Source: Fidelibacterota bacterium | GTDB taxonomy: Bacteria; Fidelibacterota; Marinisomatia; SCGC-AAA003-L08; TS1B11 | NCBI GenBank assembly: GCA_020354025.1 | Contig: CP070638.1 | Span: 3,071,110-3,129,883 of the forward strand | Direction of reading: 5' to 3' | Length of the DNA stretch: 58,774 bases | In this document: one piece after another, positions 8,978 through 17,868 of the stretch | How positions within the stretch are numbered: position 1 is the first letter of the stretch | How the letters are laid out: each line of letters begins with the position of its first letter | Translations under genes and position numbers: made by a program | Notes under the pieces: generated by a model | Databases searched by the model: none | The model's input: the letters and a program-made list of their open reading frames with translations, nothing else | What the model was told of the DNA's origin: nothing

Positions 8978-10747
8978 CTATTGAATCCTCTGGCCGTATT
9001 GATCGAATACTTCCGTCAGCCCTAGTTTCTGCATTAGGGCCTTGAACCGGGGCTCGGCGCGGAGAAAGTCGTATTCCGGTCCGGTTTTGATTGGGTGCAT
9101 AGTCCGAGAACGCTCCTGGTAGGCTTTCTCTAACCTATTAAGAGCTTCTTCCTTATCGCCCAGTAGTGAGTAGATAGCCATGGAGCCCAACGTAATTCCC
9201 CGTTGCTCCCCAGCAACCTTCAGGCTATCAAAATACGGGAGGGCTTCAGTTTTCCAGCCCATAGCATAATTGGCAAGCATGATACCCCAACGAAGTCCCA
9301 GATTTTCAAATTCTTCAAGAGCCTTCGCATACATCGATTTATAGTAGTATGCCCTCGCCAAAAAAAAGCGCGTAACTGATTGGTGGGAGTCCAGTTCAAG
9401 GACCCTCGTATATTGTTCGATGGCCTTATCAAACTGACGGCTGAGCAGGTGCACAGTTCCGATGCCGAAGTCGGCCTGAAGGGATAGTGGATCGAGTTCC
9501 TTGGCCCGCTGCGCTTCGACAAGGGCCTCTTCGAACCGACCCAACCGGCCCAGGAACAGGCCATACTCAAAGTGGGCATGCACATGATTAGGATCCAGCT
9601 CGATGGCCCGTTGGAAGGCCCGCTCCGCCCCCGTCCAATCCCATTCGTACATGTACTTGTAGAGCGCCAGGTAGACATGAGTATCAGAGAGGCTGTCATC
9701 CAGCTCCAAGGCCCTTTCAATAGCATTTCTCGCTTTTATTCGCGCTTCCCGCCTGGATATAACACCAAAACCATCCAGCATTAAATATCCGTGACTCAAC
9801 AACGCATAGGCCCGGGCAAAAGTGGGGTTGATGGCAACCGCCTGTTCCAGGTAGTCCACCGATTTCAGAGTGCCTTCGCGTGTCTCCCTTGTCCGTAAAT
9901 GCCACCCTCGGAGGTAGAGATCATAGGCCTCGGGGTTCACCTGGGGGGCGCTGGCCAGGTCCGCTTCCTCCTCGGGCTTCAGGGCCAGCCCGATCTCCTT
10001 AGCTATAGCCCCGGCAACGGTCTTCTGCAGGGGCAGGATGTTAGTCAGATCCCCCTCATAGTTGTTGGTCCACAGGTGCTCATCGGAAGCGCCGTGGATC
10101 AGCTGGGCCGTGATGCGCACCCGGTTCCCAGCCTTAAGGACCGAACCCTCCACCAGGGCATCCACGTTTAGCTGCCGGGCAATTTCCGGGGAAAGGATGT
10201 CCTTATCCTTGAAATACATGGCCGAGTTGCGGGATATGACCTTCAGGGCACTGATGCGGGAGAGCTCCGTAATGATAGCGTCGTGCATCCCCTCAACAAA
10301 ATATTCCTGTTCCGGGTCGCCCATCTGGTTATCCAACGGAAGTACGGCGATAGAAGCGATAGGGGCACCATCCAATGAGGGTTCCCTGAGCAGCGCCCAA
10401 GCCGCCACGATGATGGCCAGTGCGGCAATGACGGCCAGGGTTTTGTTACCGACGAGGGGATGCGGGGCCTTGGTTGCAGTGACTTCCCGTTTAGGCTTGG
10501 TGCGAACGATGCCCTTATCGGTGATATCAAACGCCCAGGCCAAGCCGACGGCGATGGGGAAGCCGATGGCCAGCAGGACGATGATGGTGGTGCCGACCCA
10601 CTCGGGAATGTGGAGGTAATCGAAGGCACCATCGATGATCTGGATAATGATGAAGGCCACGCAAGCGTACACCGCGGCCACCCGGAAGACGCGGCGGTGC
10701 TTGAGCTCGGAAATAAAAGCGGCTAGCCTAGAAGGAGGATCACTCAT
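8978..10747 (-). CDS. Membrane protein with TolB-like domain and TPR repeats
   Basis: The protein has 589 residues. A short cytoplasmic N-terminus is followed by hydrophobic helices at about 21-40 and 50-72 and a third near 100-118. Next comes a TolB-N/FlgO-like segment beginning SIAVLPLDN (about 133) with the EYFVEGMHDAI and VDALVEGSVL motifs, and then about seven TPR units to the C-terminus (for example RAFQRAIELDPNH). This architecture is common in adenylate-cyclase-like or winged-helix TPR regulators, but the DNA-binding or cyclase effector at the N-terminus is absent here. It probably acts as a periplasmic protein-interaction scaffold. AGGG precedes the ATG at 10747. Confidence 0.82.
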   Translation of the reverse strand: MSDPPSRLAAFISELKHRRVFRVAAVYACVAFIIIQIIDGAFDYLHIPEWVGTTIIVLLAIGFPIAVGLAWAFDITDKGIVRTKPKREVTATKAPHPLVGNKTLAVIAALAIIVAAWALLREPSLDGAPIASIAVLPLDNQMGDPEQEYFVEGMHDAIITELSRISALKVISRNSAMYFKDKDILSPEIARQLNVDALVEGSVLKAGNRVRITAQLIHGASDEHLWTNNYEGDLTNILPLQKTVAGAIAKEIGLALKPEEEADLASAPQVNPEAYDLYLRGWHLRTRETREGTLKSVDYLEQAVAINPTFARAYALLSHGYLMLDGFGVISRREARIKARNAIERALELDDSLSDTHVYLALYKYMYEWDWTGAERAFQRAIELDPNHVHAHFEYGLFLGRLGRFEEALVEAQRAKELDPLSLQADFGIGTVHLLSRQFDKAIEQYTRVLELDSHQSVTRFFLARAYYYKSMYAKALEEFENLGLRWGIMLANYAMGWKTEALPYFDSLKVAGEQRGITLGSMAIYSLLGDKEEALNRLEKAYQERSRTMHPIKTGPEYDFLRAEPRFKALMQKLGLTEVFDQYGQRIQ

Positions 10748-10844
10748 AGTCAGGCCCTATTTGATAAACGTCCTGTATAATATTCAATATCAATATGGAG
10801 CTAAATAAAAGCTAATGCAAGCGATTTAGATAGACTTTGAATTA

Positions 10845-10876
10845 ACTGATCCCACGGTCCAGACAGTGGGATCAGT
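10845..10876 (-). terminator. Hairpin downstream of the deacetylase-like gene
   Basis: An 11-bp perfect inverted repeat (ACTGATCCCAC with GTGGGATCAGT, 10-base loop) begins 15 bases after the stop codon at 10892. On the minus strand it is followed by TTAATTC, which is only weakly T-rich. Intrinsic termination is likely but not certain. Confidence 0.5.
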
Positions 10877-10891
10877 GAGGCAGCGCTCTGA

Positions 10892-12259
10892 TCATATTTC
10901 CAGTCTTGAGCTCCCTTTAGGCAGGTCAAAGCAAACCATTAAGCCCTCAGGGCGCTGATACCAGGTCCCCACTTCCAGCCGATCAGGTCCCGTAGCCTTC
11001 TTCAGAGCGACCGATTTGCCGCTGACGGTCAAGCGCGGGACGAGTTCAGCGCTAGTCGTAACGTCCACGGTAAAGCACTCTGCCGCGAACGGGGCCGAAA
11101 ACATCACTGTATTGCCCTTCCTCTCGATGCGTGTCAGTTCCCTGGCCGCCCAGTACCGGGCAATTTCGCTGAGCTTCATCCAGACCAGATTATTGTAGCG
11201 GGCATGGACGCGGCGGACAACCTCCTTGAAAATGTTGAAGCCCAGCTTATCGCCGTTGTAATAGATACCGGGCCAGTGACAGACCATGATGGCCGGTTCG
11301 CCGCTGTCTATTACCTGAACCATACGCCCGCTCTGCAGATCTTCAGTGATGAAACGGTCCACCGAGCCGGGAGTGAGGCCGTCCCAGCCGCCGAACCAGT
11401 CGCCCGTGCAGCCGATGATCGACACCACGCATCTGGGGTTCGGCCCATCGAGGCCGGCGGCCTCATAGACCTGCGGGGCGACACTCTGCTCGGGATCGGT
11501 GAAAAGATCCCGGAAGTAGTGGGGCACCTCGGTGCCATATACGTCGCGGACGGCTTCGAGGGTACCGCGGGCGAGGTTCTCACGGTTGCGGCTGCCAAAG
11601 CCGCCGGGAGTGGTGATCCCCTCACAGGGCAATCCGACATTCTTAAGTACGCGCAGGGCATAGGCCATATACTCGGCCAGCTCGTCAGCACTCCTGGTCT
11701 GGCTCCATTCCCAGTTCTCCATGTAATCCGGCGAGGCCTGGGGGTAGGGCCGACCGGTCTGGATGTCGATGACCCGAGTGTGACTGATCATCTCAGGATG
11801 GATATCCCAATCGGGGGTCATGAATTCGCGTACCAGATTCAGGCTCTCATCGAGCTCCTGTTTGGACCAGCCCGGCAGGAAGCGGTCCAGCCAGCCCACG
11901 CAGGCCGGATAGGGAACAATGCTGTACTTGCCCTTGACGCCGTTGTCCCGGCACCACTGGCCAAAGTCGCGGACGAAGGAATCGGGGATCTCCCGAGGGA
12001 GGGTCCGCCACGGTTGCGGGTAGCGGTCCGGGAAGGTGTCATGGAATTGCGGGATGCCAAAGTGGGCCATATTCACCAGGCACGTTGAGTCGTCGATGAT
12101 GAAGCTGATCGGTACCCGGTTCCGTGGATTGAGAATCCGGACACTACCCTCCCGCTGGGGACGTTCCCCCGTTTGTAGCACACCGGGCACGGTGAGAGCG
12201 GCTGCACCGGCGGCCATGGTTTTCAGAAAATCTCGACGGGTGTAATCCGTTGAACTCAT
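10892..12259 (-). CDS. Tat-exported polysaccharide-deacetylase-like protein
   Basis: The protein has 455 residues. A twin-arginine signal (TRRDFLK, residues 7-13) precedes a hydrophobic stretch ending near residue 30. The mature part starts with SFIIDDS, whose Asp56-Asp57 pair fits motif 1 of the NodB/polysaccharide deacetylase fold. A DIHPEMISH segment (152-160) may supply the metal-binding histidines. Family enzymes remove N- or O-acetyl groups from glycans, though divergent members such as this one can be inactive or have other substrates. It is divergent from the tetR gene with a 175-bp shared region. AGGGGGA precedes the ATG. The family assignment is good at fold level and weak at substrate level. 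Confidence 0.75.
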   Translation of the reverse strand: MSSTDYTRRDFLKTMAAGAAALTVPGVLQTGERPQREGSVRILNPRNRVPISFIIDDSTCLVNMAHFGIPQFHDTFPDRYPQPWRTLPREIPDSFVRDFGQWCRDNGVKGKYSIVPYPACVGWLDRFLPGWSKQELDESLNLVREFMTPDWDIHPEMISHTRVIDIQTGRPYPQASPDYMENWEWSQTRSADELAEYMAYALRVLKNVGLPCEGITTPGGFGSRNRENLARGTLEAVRDVYGTEVPHYFRDLFTDPEQSVAPQVYEAAGLDGPNPRCVVSIIGCTGDWFGGWDGLTPGSVDRFITEDLQSGRMVQVIDSGEPAIMVCHWPGIYYNGDKLGFNIFKEVVRRVHARYNNLVWMKLSEIARYWAARELTRIERKGNTVMFSAPFAAECFTVDVTTSAELVPRLTVSGKSVALKKATGPDRLEVGTWYQRPEGLMVCFDLPKGSSRLEI

Positions 12260-12382
12260 AACTTTTCCCCCTGGACTATTTCCGGCGAACTCACCACCTC
12301 TGGTTTGATATTAGCTACATGGATACCTAAACAGGGACTTTACCCTATTAAATAATACCTCTTGCTGGAACCGGAGCCAATA

Positions 12383-12407
12383 ATTAAAATCAAACGCCTG
12401 TTTTAAT
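12383..12407. promoter_or_regulatory. Candidate TetR operator
   Basis: ATTAAAA and TTTTAAT form a perfect 7-bp inverted repeat with an 11-base spacer, 28 bp upstream of the tetR start and inside the divergent promoter region. TTTTAAT recurs once more just downstream, at 12414-12420. The size and position fit an autoregulatory TetR site, but AT-rich repeats arise easily by chance. Confidence 0.33.
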
Positions 12408-12434
12408 CATATGTTTTAATTTTAGGAATTCAGC

Positions 12435-13031
12435 ATGAGTATTGAAGAACTGCCCATCCGAGAAAAAATCATTCTGGCGGCGATCGATTGCATCGAACAG
12501 GCCGGCATCCAGGCCGTGACGGTTCGAAGTATTGCAGAACGGGCTGGTGTAAATATTGCCGCAATTAACTATTACTTCGGATCAAAAAGGGAACTCGTCA
12601 ATGAGGTACTCAAGTCTACAACCGAAGAATTCGTCGGGTTGTGGCAGGAAGCACTGGAGTCAAAGGATGAACCCCGTGAACGGTTAAAGAAATTCTGTAT
12701 CACCTGTATTGATGGGGCTTTCAGGTATCCGGGGATGACGAAGGCTCATATCTACGGTCCACTCATCCTGAATGATTCTCAGGGCTACTTTGTAAAGCGA
12801 TTCAATGATCTTCTAGGGAACATCGCTAAAGAGATGAAAGTTCAGGCAAGGGATGAACAGGAAAACGATCTGAAGATGAGGCTGATTCAGATGATATCGG
12901 CGGTCTTTTTACCTTCACTTGTGCCTGAAATGTTCCGTGATTTTACAGGATTCAGTCTCTCAGACGCCGGGACGAGGGAGGTATATGTTGATTTCCTGAT
13001 TGATCGTTACTTTGTGCCCGAGATACAATGA
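12435..13031 (+). CDS. TetR/AcrR-family transcriptional regulator
   Basis: The protein has 198 residues. The N-terminal helix-turn-helix is typical of TetR (TVRSIAERAGVNIAAINYYF, about residues 33-52, followed by GSKREL). The C-terminal region is the variable ligand-binding and dimerisation part, with no recognisable ligand motif. It is the first gene of a same-strand run with a TolC-like channel and two RND pumps, so it most likely represses this export operon and is relieved by a pump substrate. It may also control the divergent deacetylase-like gene. AGGA lies 7 bases before the ATG. Confidence 0.9.
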   Translation: MSIEELPIREKIILAAIDCIEQAGIQAVTVRSIAERAGVNIAAINYYFGSKRELVNEVLKSTTEEFVGLWQEALESKDEPRERLKKFCITCIDGAFRYPGMTKAHIYGPLILNDSQGYFVKRFNDLLGNIAKEMKVQARDEQENDLKMRLIQMISAVFLPSLVPEMFRDFTGFSLSDAGTREVYVDFLIDRYFVPEIQ

Positions 13032-13133
13032 AAACTTCCCCTTTCACCTTTAAACAGCGACAAGCTGCCCGATGGTGGGCAACGCTGAAAACTCATACGT
13101 CCAACAGATCAACACTGGAAGGAATCTGAGGTC

Positions 13134-14591
13134 ATGTTCACATTTAAGTCATATTTTCAAATCGCAACCATTATCTTAGGTATGCATGTTTGGTGTATCG
13201 CCCAGACCATAACTCTGGACGGTTTCCTTGATCTGGTTCAAACGAACCACCCGCTTTTTGAAAAGGAAGCGCTGGCTACTCAGATCGAGAAGCAGAGCAG
13301 GGACGCCTTTCTCGGCGGCCAGGACTGGCGAATTGCTTCCTCTCCATCATTTATCCATCAGAAGCCAATAGCTACCAATGCCTTCATGCCCAAGAGTCTA
13401 GAGCAGCTGTCTGCCGGGGCTTCGGTCGAGAAAGCAATCTGGAAAACAGGGGGGCGCCTTTCCATGTCATGGTCATCAGACTTCACTGATCAGGACATCC
13501 AGGATATCGTCATCCCCGGGCTGATAACCATCCCCGCCGGCCCACCCAAATTCTATCAGAATAATATCCTGCTCGCCTACACTCAACCCCTCTTCCAAAA
13601 CTTCCGTGGTGAACTCGACCGGCTGGGGTACGAGATCGGTCAGTACGCTGTTGATATGGCCAGCGTGCAGGCCCAGGAGAACCAGGAAGAATTCCTCCTC
13701 GATATGGCAACTCGTTTCATCGATTGGACTCTGCTCACTGAGCAGAAAATCATCGCTGAGGAACGGCTGGACCTGACTGAACAGCAACTCGAGCAGGCTG
13801 AGCGAAAACGAGCAGCGAATCTGATTGACGAGGTGGATGTTCTGCGATCTGAAGACGCCGTGCGTATCGCCGAGCAGAGTGTCGTGTTGATGGAAGCCCA
13901 ATGCCAAGCCAAGCAGGCCGAACTGGCAGTGCTTTCACGCTCAGATGCTATCTATGCACTTGATCCCGAATTCAACCTGTACGAACGGCTTGATTCCCTC
14001 GCGCTTCAAAGTGCCGCTGAGCGCCTGCGCCAACAATCGCGACTCCTGAAATTGTTGGCCCTTCGCCGTCAACAAATGGAGCGGCAGCAGGACGGCCTCC
14101 AGGAAGCTACCAAACCGCAGCTCCATCTCCGCGCCCAACTGGCTGCCAGGAGTGGCGACAGCGAGTTCGGTAATTCACTGGGATTTGATAAAAGTGACGC
14201 AGGCATTTCCCTTCAATTCAGCTACCCCCTGGGAAACAGGTCAGCTATCGCTGAAGCTAAAAGGAACCGAATGCAAATTCATCGTCATGACCTGGAAGTG
14301 GACGAAATATTTTTAAGCCTGGAAGCAGCGCTGCATAATCTCATCTTGCAGGTAAAGGGAATGGACAAAGTACTGACACTGAACGAAAAGCAGATCGAAA
14401 GCGCCCGCAAGCGGACTCAGGAAGAACTCAAACTGTATAATCAGGGACGCGGTGATCTGACCTTCGTAATCCAAAGCCAGGATAACGAAGAGCACGCCCG
14501 GCTTACATATGCTCAGAATGCCGCCACCTACCAGGGACTGAATCTCAGACTGGAAGCGCTTCTCGACGAGCTGCTGTTAAACACTGATTAG
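13134..14591 (+). CDS. TolC-family outer membrane efflux channel
   Basis: The protein has 485 residues with a signal peptide (cleavage likely after about residue 24, CIAQ/T). The sequence has the two-fold long-helix organisation of TolC/OEP proteins: Gln/Glu/Ala-rich amphipathic helices around residues 170-270 and 380-480, separated by beta-strand segments. Such proteins form trimeric channels that carry RND pump substrates across the outer membrane. It lies 28 bp upstream of the first RND gene and is surely co-transcribed. GAGG precedes the ATG. No substrate can be assigned. Confidence 0.88.
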   Translation: MFTFKSYFQIATIILGMHVWCIAQTITLDGFLDLVQTNHPLFEKEALATQIEKQSRDAFLGGQDWRIASSPSFIHQKPIATNAFMPKSLEQLSAGASVEKAIWKTGGRLSMSWSSDFTDQDIQDIVIPGLITIPAGPPKFYQNNILLAYTQPLFQNFRGELDRLGYEIGQYAVDMASVQAQENQEEFLLDMATRFIDWTLLTEQKIIAEERLDLTEQQLEQAERKRAANLIDEVDVLRSEDAVRIAEQSVVLMEAQCQAKQAELAVLSRSDAIYALDPEFNLYERLDSLALQSAAERLRQQSRLLKLLALRRQQMERQQDGLQEATKPQLHLRAQLAARSGDSEFGNSLGFDKSDAGISLQFSYPLGNRSAIAEAKRNRMQIHRHDLEVDEIFLSLEAALHNLILQVKGMDKVLTLNEKQIESARKRTQEELKLYNQGRGDLTFVIQSQDNEEHARLTYAQNAATYQGLNLRLEALLDELLLNTD

Positions 14592-14619
14592 AATAATCTG
14601 GAAAGCTGTGAGCTAGAAA

Positions 14620-17600
14620 ATGAAATCATTCATCCGTTTTTTTGCCGAACGCCATCTGCTGGCGAATCTACTGACTCTCGCCATTATCCTCCTCGGGCTG
14701 AGATCGCTAATGACTATCAAGCGGGACTTCTTTCCCAACATTGACCTTGACCAACTGGTGGTAACCACGCGCTTTCCGGGTGCCTCACCGGAAGACGTTG
14801 AGCTGAACTTAACCAATAAACTTGAGGATGGCCTGAAAGGCGTCGATGGCCTGGACGAGATGACTTCCTTTTCCATGGAGAACATTTCGGTTATCAACAT
14901 CTCACTCGATCCGGATGCGAAAGACCCCGATAAAATAAAGAGGGATATCCAGGATGCTGTTGGACGAGTGACCAATCTCCCGGCAGAGGTAACCGAGGCT
15001 CCATCCATCCTCGAAATCAAGACTGAGAACATGGAAATCATCCGTGTCGGCCTGACCGGCAAGGTTCCCTATGTGTTGCTGCGACGAGTGGCTAAATACT
15101 TTGAGAAGGGGCTTAAGGATATCGATGGAGTCTCCAGGATTGAGAAGGTCGGCTTCCTGGCCCGCGAGGTCAAAGTCGAGGTATCCAACGATGCGGTGGA
15201 AGAGTATCAGATCCCGATGCACGATCTAGTTACTGCGATCCAACTGCGCAATATCAGGGCAACGGGTGGTTCCTTCGAGTCCTATACCAGCGATAAGAGT
15301 ATCGTCACCCTGGCACAGTTCCAGTCCATCGGGGAAATCGGGGATGTCATCGTCCGGTCGGCGTTCGAGGGGCCCCGTGTTCGGATCAGTGACCTGGCCA
15401 AGATCACAAATGATTTTGAGCCCGAGAAGACCCGCTTTCGCATGAATGGCGAAGCCGTGATTGCTTTTATCGCATTTAAACAAAGCAACGCTGATCTTAT
15501 CCGGGTAGTGGATAGCATCAAGGAGTATGTCGAGGAGCAGAAGAAGTTGATGCCGCCCGACGTGGAAATTATGTACTCAGCTGACCAGTCCCGCTTTTTA
15601 CGGGACCGACTGGGGATTCTATCGACTAACGGGCTGATCGGCTTAGGATTGGTAATAACCGTCTTGTTCATATTCCTGAACTTCAGAACGGCTTTCTGGG
15701 TAGCTATGGGCATTCCTCTTTCCATACTGGGTGTCCTAGCAATCGCCCCCCTCATGGACGTCCACATTGATATTCTGACGCTCACAGCGATGATCCTGGT
15801 GATCGGACTGATTGTCGACGACGCGATAGTGATAGCTGAGAATATTTACAATCGCAGAGAGTTAGGTGAAGCGCCCCTGGAGGCGGCCGTGAACGGTACC
15901 TCACGGGTGCTCCGGCCTGTTTTCGCCACTATCCTTACTTCCATCCTGGCGTTCAGTCCCTTTTTCTTCATGACCGGCCTGATGGGCAAGTTTGTCTTCG
16001 TCATCCCGCTGGTCATCGTAATGGCACTCTCCGTTTCGTTCAGCGAGGCGCTAATCATCCTTCCCGCCCACATTACCGCAGGGAGAAGGAACCGACTGAA
16101 ATCCGTAATAGGCAAGCAGTCAGGAGAGGAAAAAGCACTACAGTCCAGCCCTGGACAGTTGAGGCAAACATGGTTCACTCCGGTAAAAGACAGATTCCAG
16201 CGTTTTATTGTCTACGTTTTGCGCCTCCGGTATGCAGTCATCATCATGTTTATCGGACTCCTGGCGGGAACAGCGATATACGCGTCGCACTACATCCAGT
16301 TCATCCTATTCCCGGGTGACACAGCAGATGAATTCTTTATCGCCCTCGAACTACCGCCGGGATCATCCCTGGATGCCACCACGGATAAAATCAAGGAGAT
16401 CGAGGAATTAATCCTCGGCCTCCCTGAAGATGAGTTGGAATCATTCTGGATGCTCGTCGGCAGCCAGGGGGGTGCGGCAGGATTAGTCCCCGGGGAGAGT
16501 GAGAACTGGGCTATCGGCTCGATTACCCTCACGCCTTTCTCCGGCCGGGAACGGTCCGCTGATGAAATCATTGCCGGTATCCGAGAGCACACCGGCGCCA
16601 TGGAGGACATCGATGCCCTTCGTTTCATCGTTGCGGCCGGAGGCCCACCGGTCGGCAGGCCAATCTCTCTGCGTGTCGTCGGCGATGATGACAAGCTCAG
16701 AACCTCCCTGGCCGATTCCGTTGTAGCCTTCCTCTCAAACCTAGGAAGCATCACGGATATTGACCGGGACGACAAACTAGGGAAAGAGCAAGTCGAGATC
16801 GATATCAACCATGACCAACTATCCCAACTGGGTCTGACCGTGGCCGATGTAGCCCAGAGCGTACGTCTGGCATACGATGGGCAGCTCGTGAGCATGATGC
16901 GCTATGGTGATGAAGATATGTATATCCGGGTCATCCTCGAGGAGAGCGTGCGTAAAAATCCGGGTTATCTAGGGAAGTTGAAAATCCCGAATCGCCAGGG
17001 ACGGCTTATACCGTTGGAGGATGTTGCTAAGTTCCATGTTGGTCCGGGGCCCTCCAGCTTTTTCCACTATGAAGGAGAGCGAGCAGTCACCATAACCGCT
17101 GACCTTGCTGAGGGCAGCACCCTTACCCCTCTGGAAGCTACAACTGCCGTCATCGACAACTTCGACATAGACACCTATTGGCCGGGCACAAGGTTCGTCA
17201 TGGGTGGCGAAGCGCAGGAAACGACCGAGTCCATGAAAAGTCTGGTTATGTCGATGTTGATGGCTGGCGTCGGGATCTATCTGGTCCTTATACTACTCTT
17301 CAATTCGGTTACCCAGCCATTCCTGGTGATGTTCGCGATTCCATTTGGGCTCATCGGGGTCATCGGCGCCTTTGCATTGCACAACGAACCCTTAGGATTC
17401 ATAGCAATGACCGGGGTCATCGGCATGATGGGTGTCGTGGTCAATGACTCGTTGATCCTTATCAACTTCATTAATGTGCACCGTGCAGAGTCACCAGACA
17501 AGAAATTCATCCGGATCGTCGCTGAGGGAACGGCATCGCGGTTACGACCAATACTCCTTACTTCGATCACCACTGTGACAGGGCTTCTACCCACGGCATA

Positions 17601-17814
17601 CGGTTTCGGTGGTTACGATCCCTTTATTGCACCCATGGCCCTAGCCCTGGGCTATGGTATTCTGTTCGCCACACCCCTGACACTCCTGTTGATACCTTCG
17701 CTTGTAATGTTCCAACATGATATCGGCAAACTGATACGGCGGATTCCCAGGTTCAGGAAGTTTTACTTTATCCCCCCGGCAACATCGGAAGTACTTGAAG
17801 ACTCGACGGAGTAA
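14620..17814 (+). CDS. RND-family efflux pump inner-membrane subunit, first of two
   Basis: The protein has 1064 residues, the normal length for an HAE-type RND permease. It has TM1 near residue 15-30, a large periplasmic loop, TM2-6 from about residue 335, a second loop and TM8-12 at the C-terminus. The TM4 proton-relay pair is present (VDDAIV, Asp400-Asp401). The position equivalent to AcrB Lys940 is Asn942 in GVVVNDS, a variant seen in one large RND subgroup. It follows the TolC-like gene and precedes a second RND gene by 54 bp. No periplasmic adaptor is encoded between them. The substrate is unknown. Confidence 0.93.
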   Translation: MKSFIRFFAERHLLANLLTLAIILLGLRSLMTIKRDFFPNIDLDQLVVTTRFPGASPEDVELNLTNKLEDGLKGVDGLDEMTSFSMENISVINISLDPDAKDPDKIKRDIQDAVGRVTNLPAEVTEAPSILEIKTENMEIIRVGLTGKVPYVLLRRVAKYFEKGLKDIDGVSRIEKVGFLAREVKVEVSNDAVEEYQIPMHDLVTAIQLRNIRATGGSFESYTSDKSIVTLAQFQSIGEIGDVIVRSAFEGPRVRISDLAKITNDFEPEKTRFRMNGEAVIAFIAFKQSNADLIRVVDSIKEYVEEQKKLMPPDVEIMYSADQSRFLRDRLGILSTNGLIGLGLVITVLFIFLNFRTAFWVAMGIPLSILGVLAIAPLMDVHIDILTLTAMILVIGLIVDDAIVIAENIYNRRELGEAPLEAAVNGTSRVLRPVFATILTSILAFSPFFFMTGLMGKFVFVIPLVIVMALSVSFSEALIILPAHITAGRRNRLKSVIGKQSGEEKALQSSPGQLRQTWFTPVKDRFQRFIVYVLRLRYAVIIMFIGLLAGTAIYASHYIQFILFPGDTADEFFIALELPPGSSLDATTDKIKEIEELILGLPEDELESFWMLVGSQGGAAGLVPGESENWAIGSITLTPFSGRERSADEIIAGIREHTGAMEDIDALRFIVAAGGPPVGRPISLRVVGDDDKLRTSLADSVVAFLSNLGSITDIDRDDKLGKEQVEIDINHDQLSQLGLTVADVAQSVRLAYDGQLVSMMRYGDEDMYIRVILEESVRKNPGYLGKLKIPNRQGRLIPLEDVAKFHVGPGPSSFFHYEGERAVTITADLAEGSTLTPLEATTAVIDNFDIDTYWPGTRFVMGGEAQETTESMKSLVMSMLMAGVGIYLVLILLFNSVTQPFLVMFAIPFGLIGVIGAFALHNEPLGFIAMTGVIGMMGVVVNDSLILINFINVHRAESPDKKFIRIVAEGTASRLRPILLTSITTVTGLLPTAYGFGGYDPFIAPMALALGYGILFATPLTLLLIPSLVMFQHDIGKLIRRIPRFRKFYFIPPATSEVLEDSTE

Positions 17815-17868
17815 GATTCGCCACTGCCCGGTTGCACTGCGGCAGACCACGAGATCGGAGAGACACTT

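Noticed and set aside
11204-12088. A 294-codon plus-strand frame opposite the deacetylase-like gene
   Set aside because: Antisense shadow; the minus strand has the Tat signal and conserved motifs.
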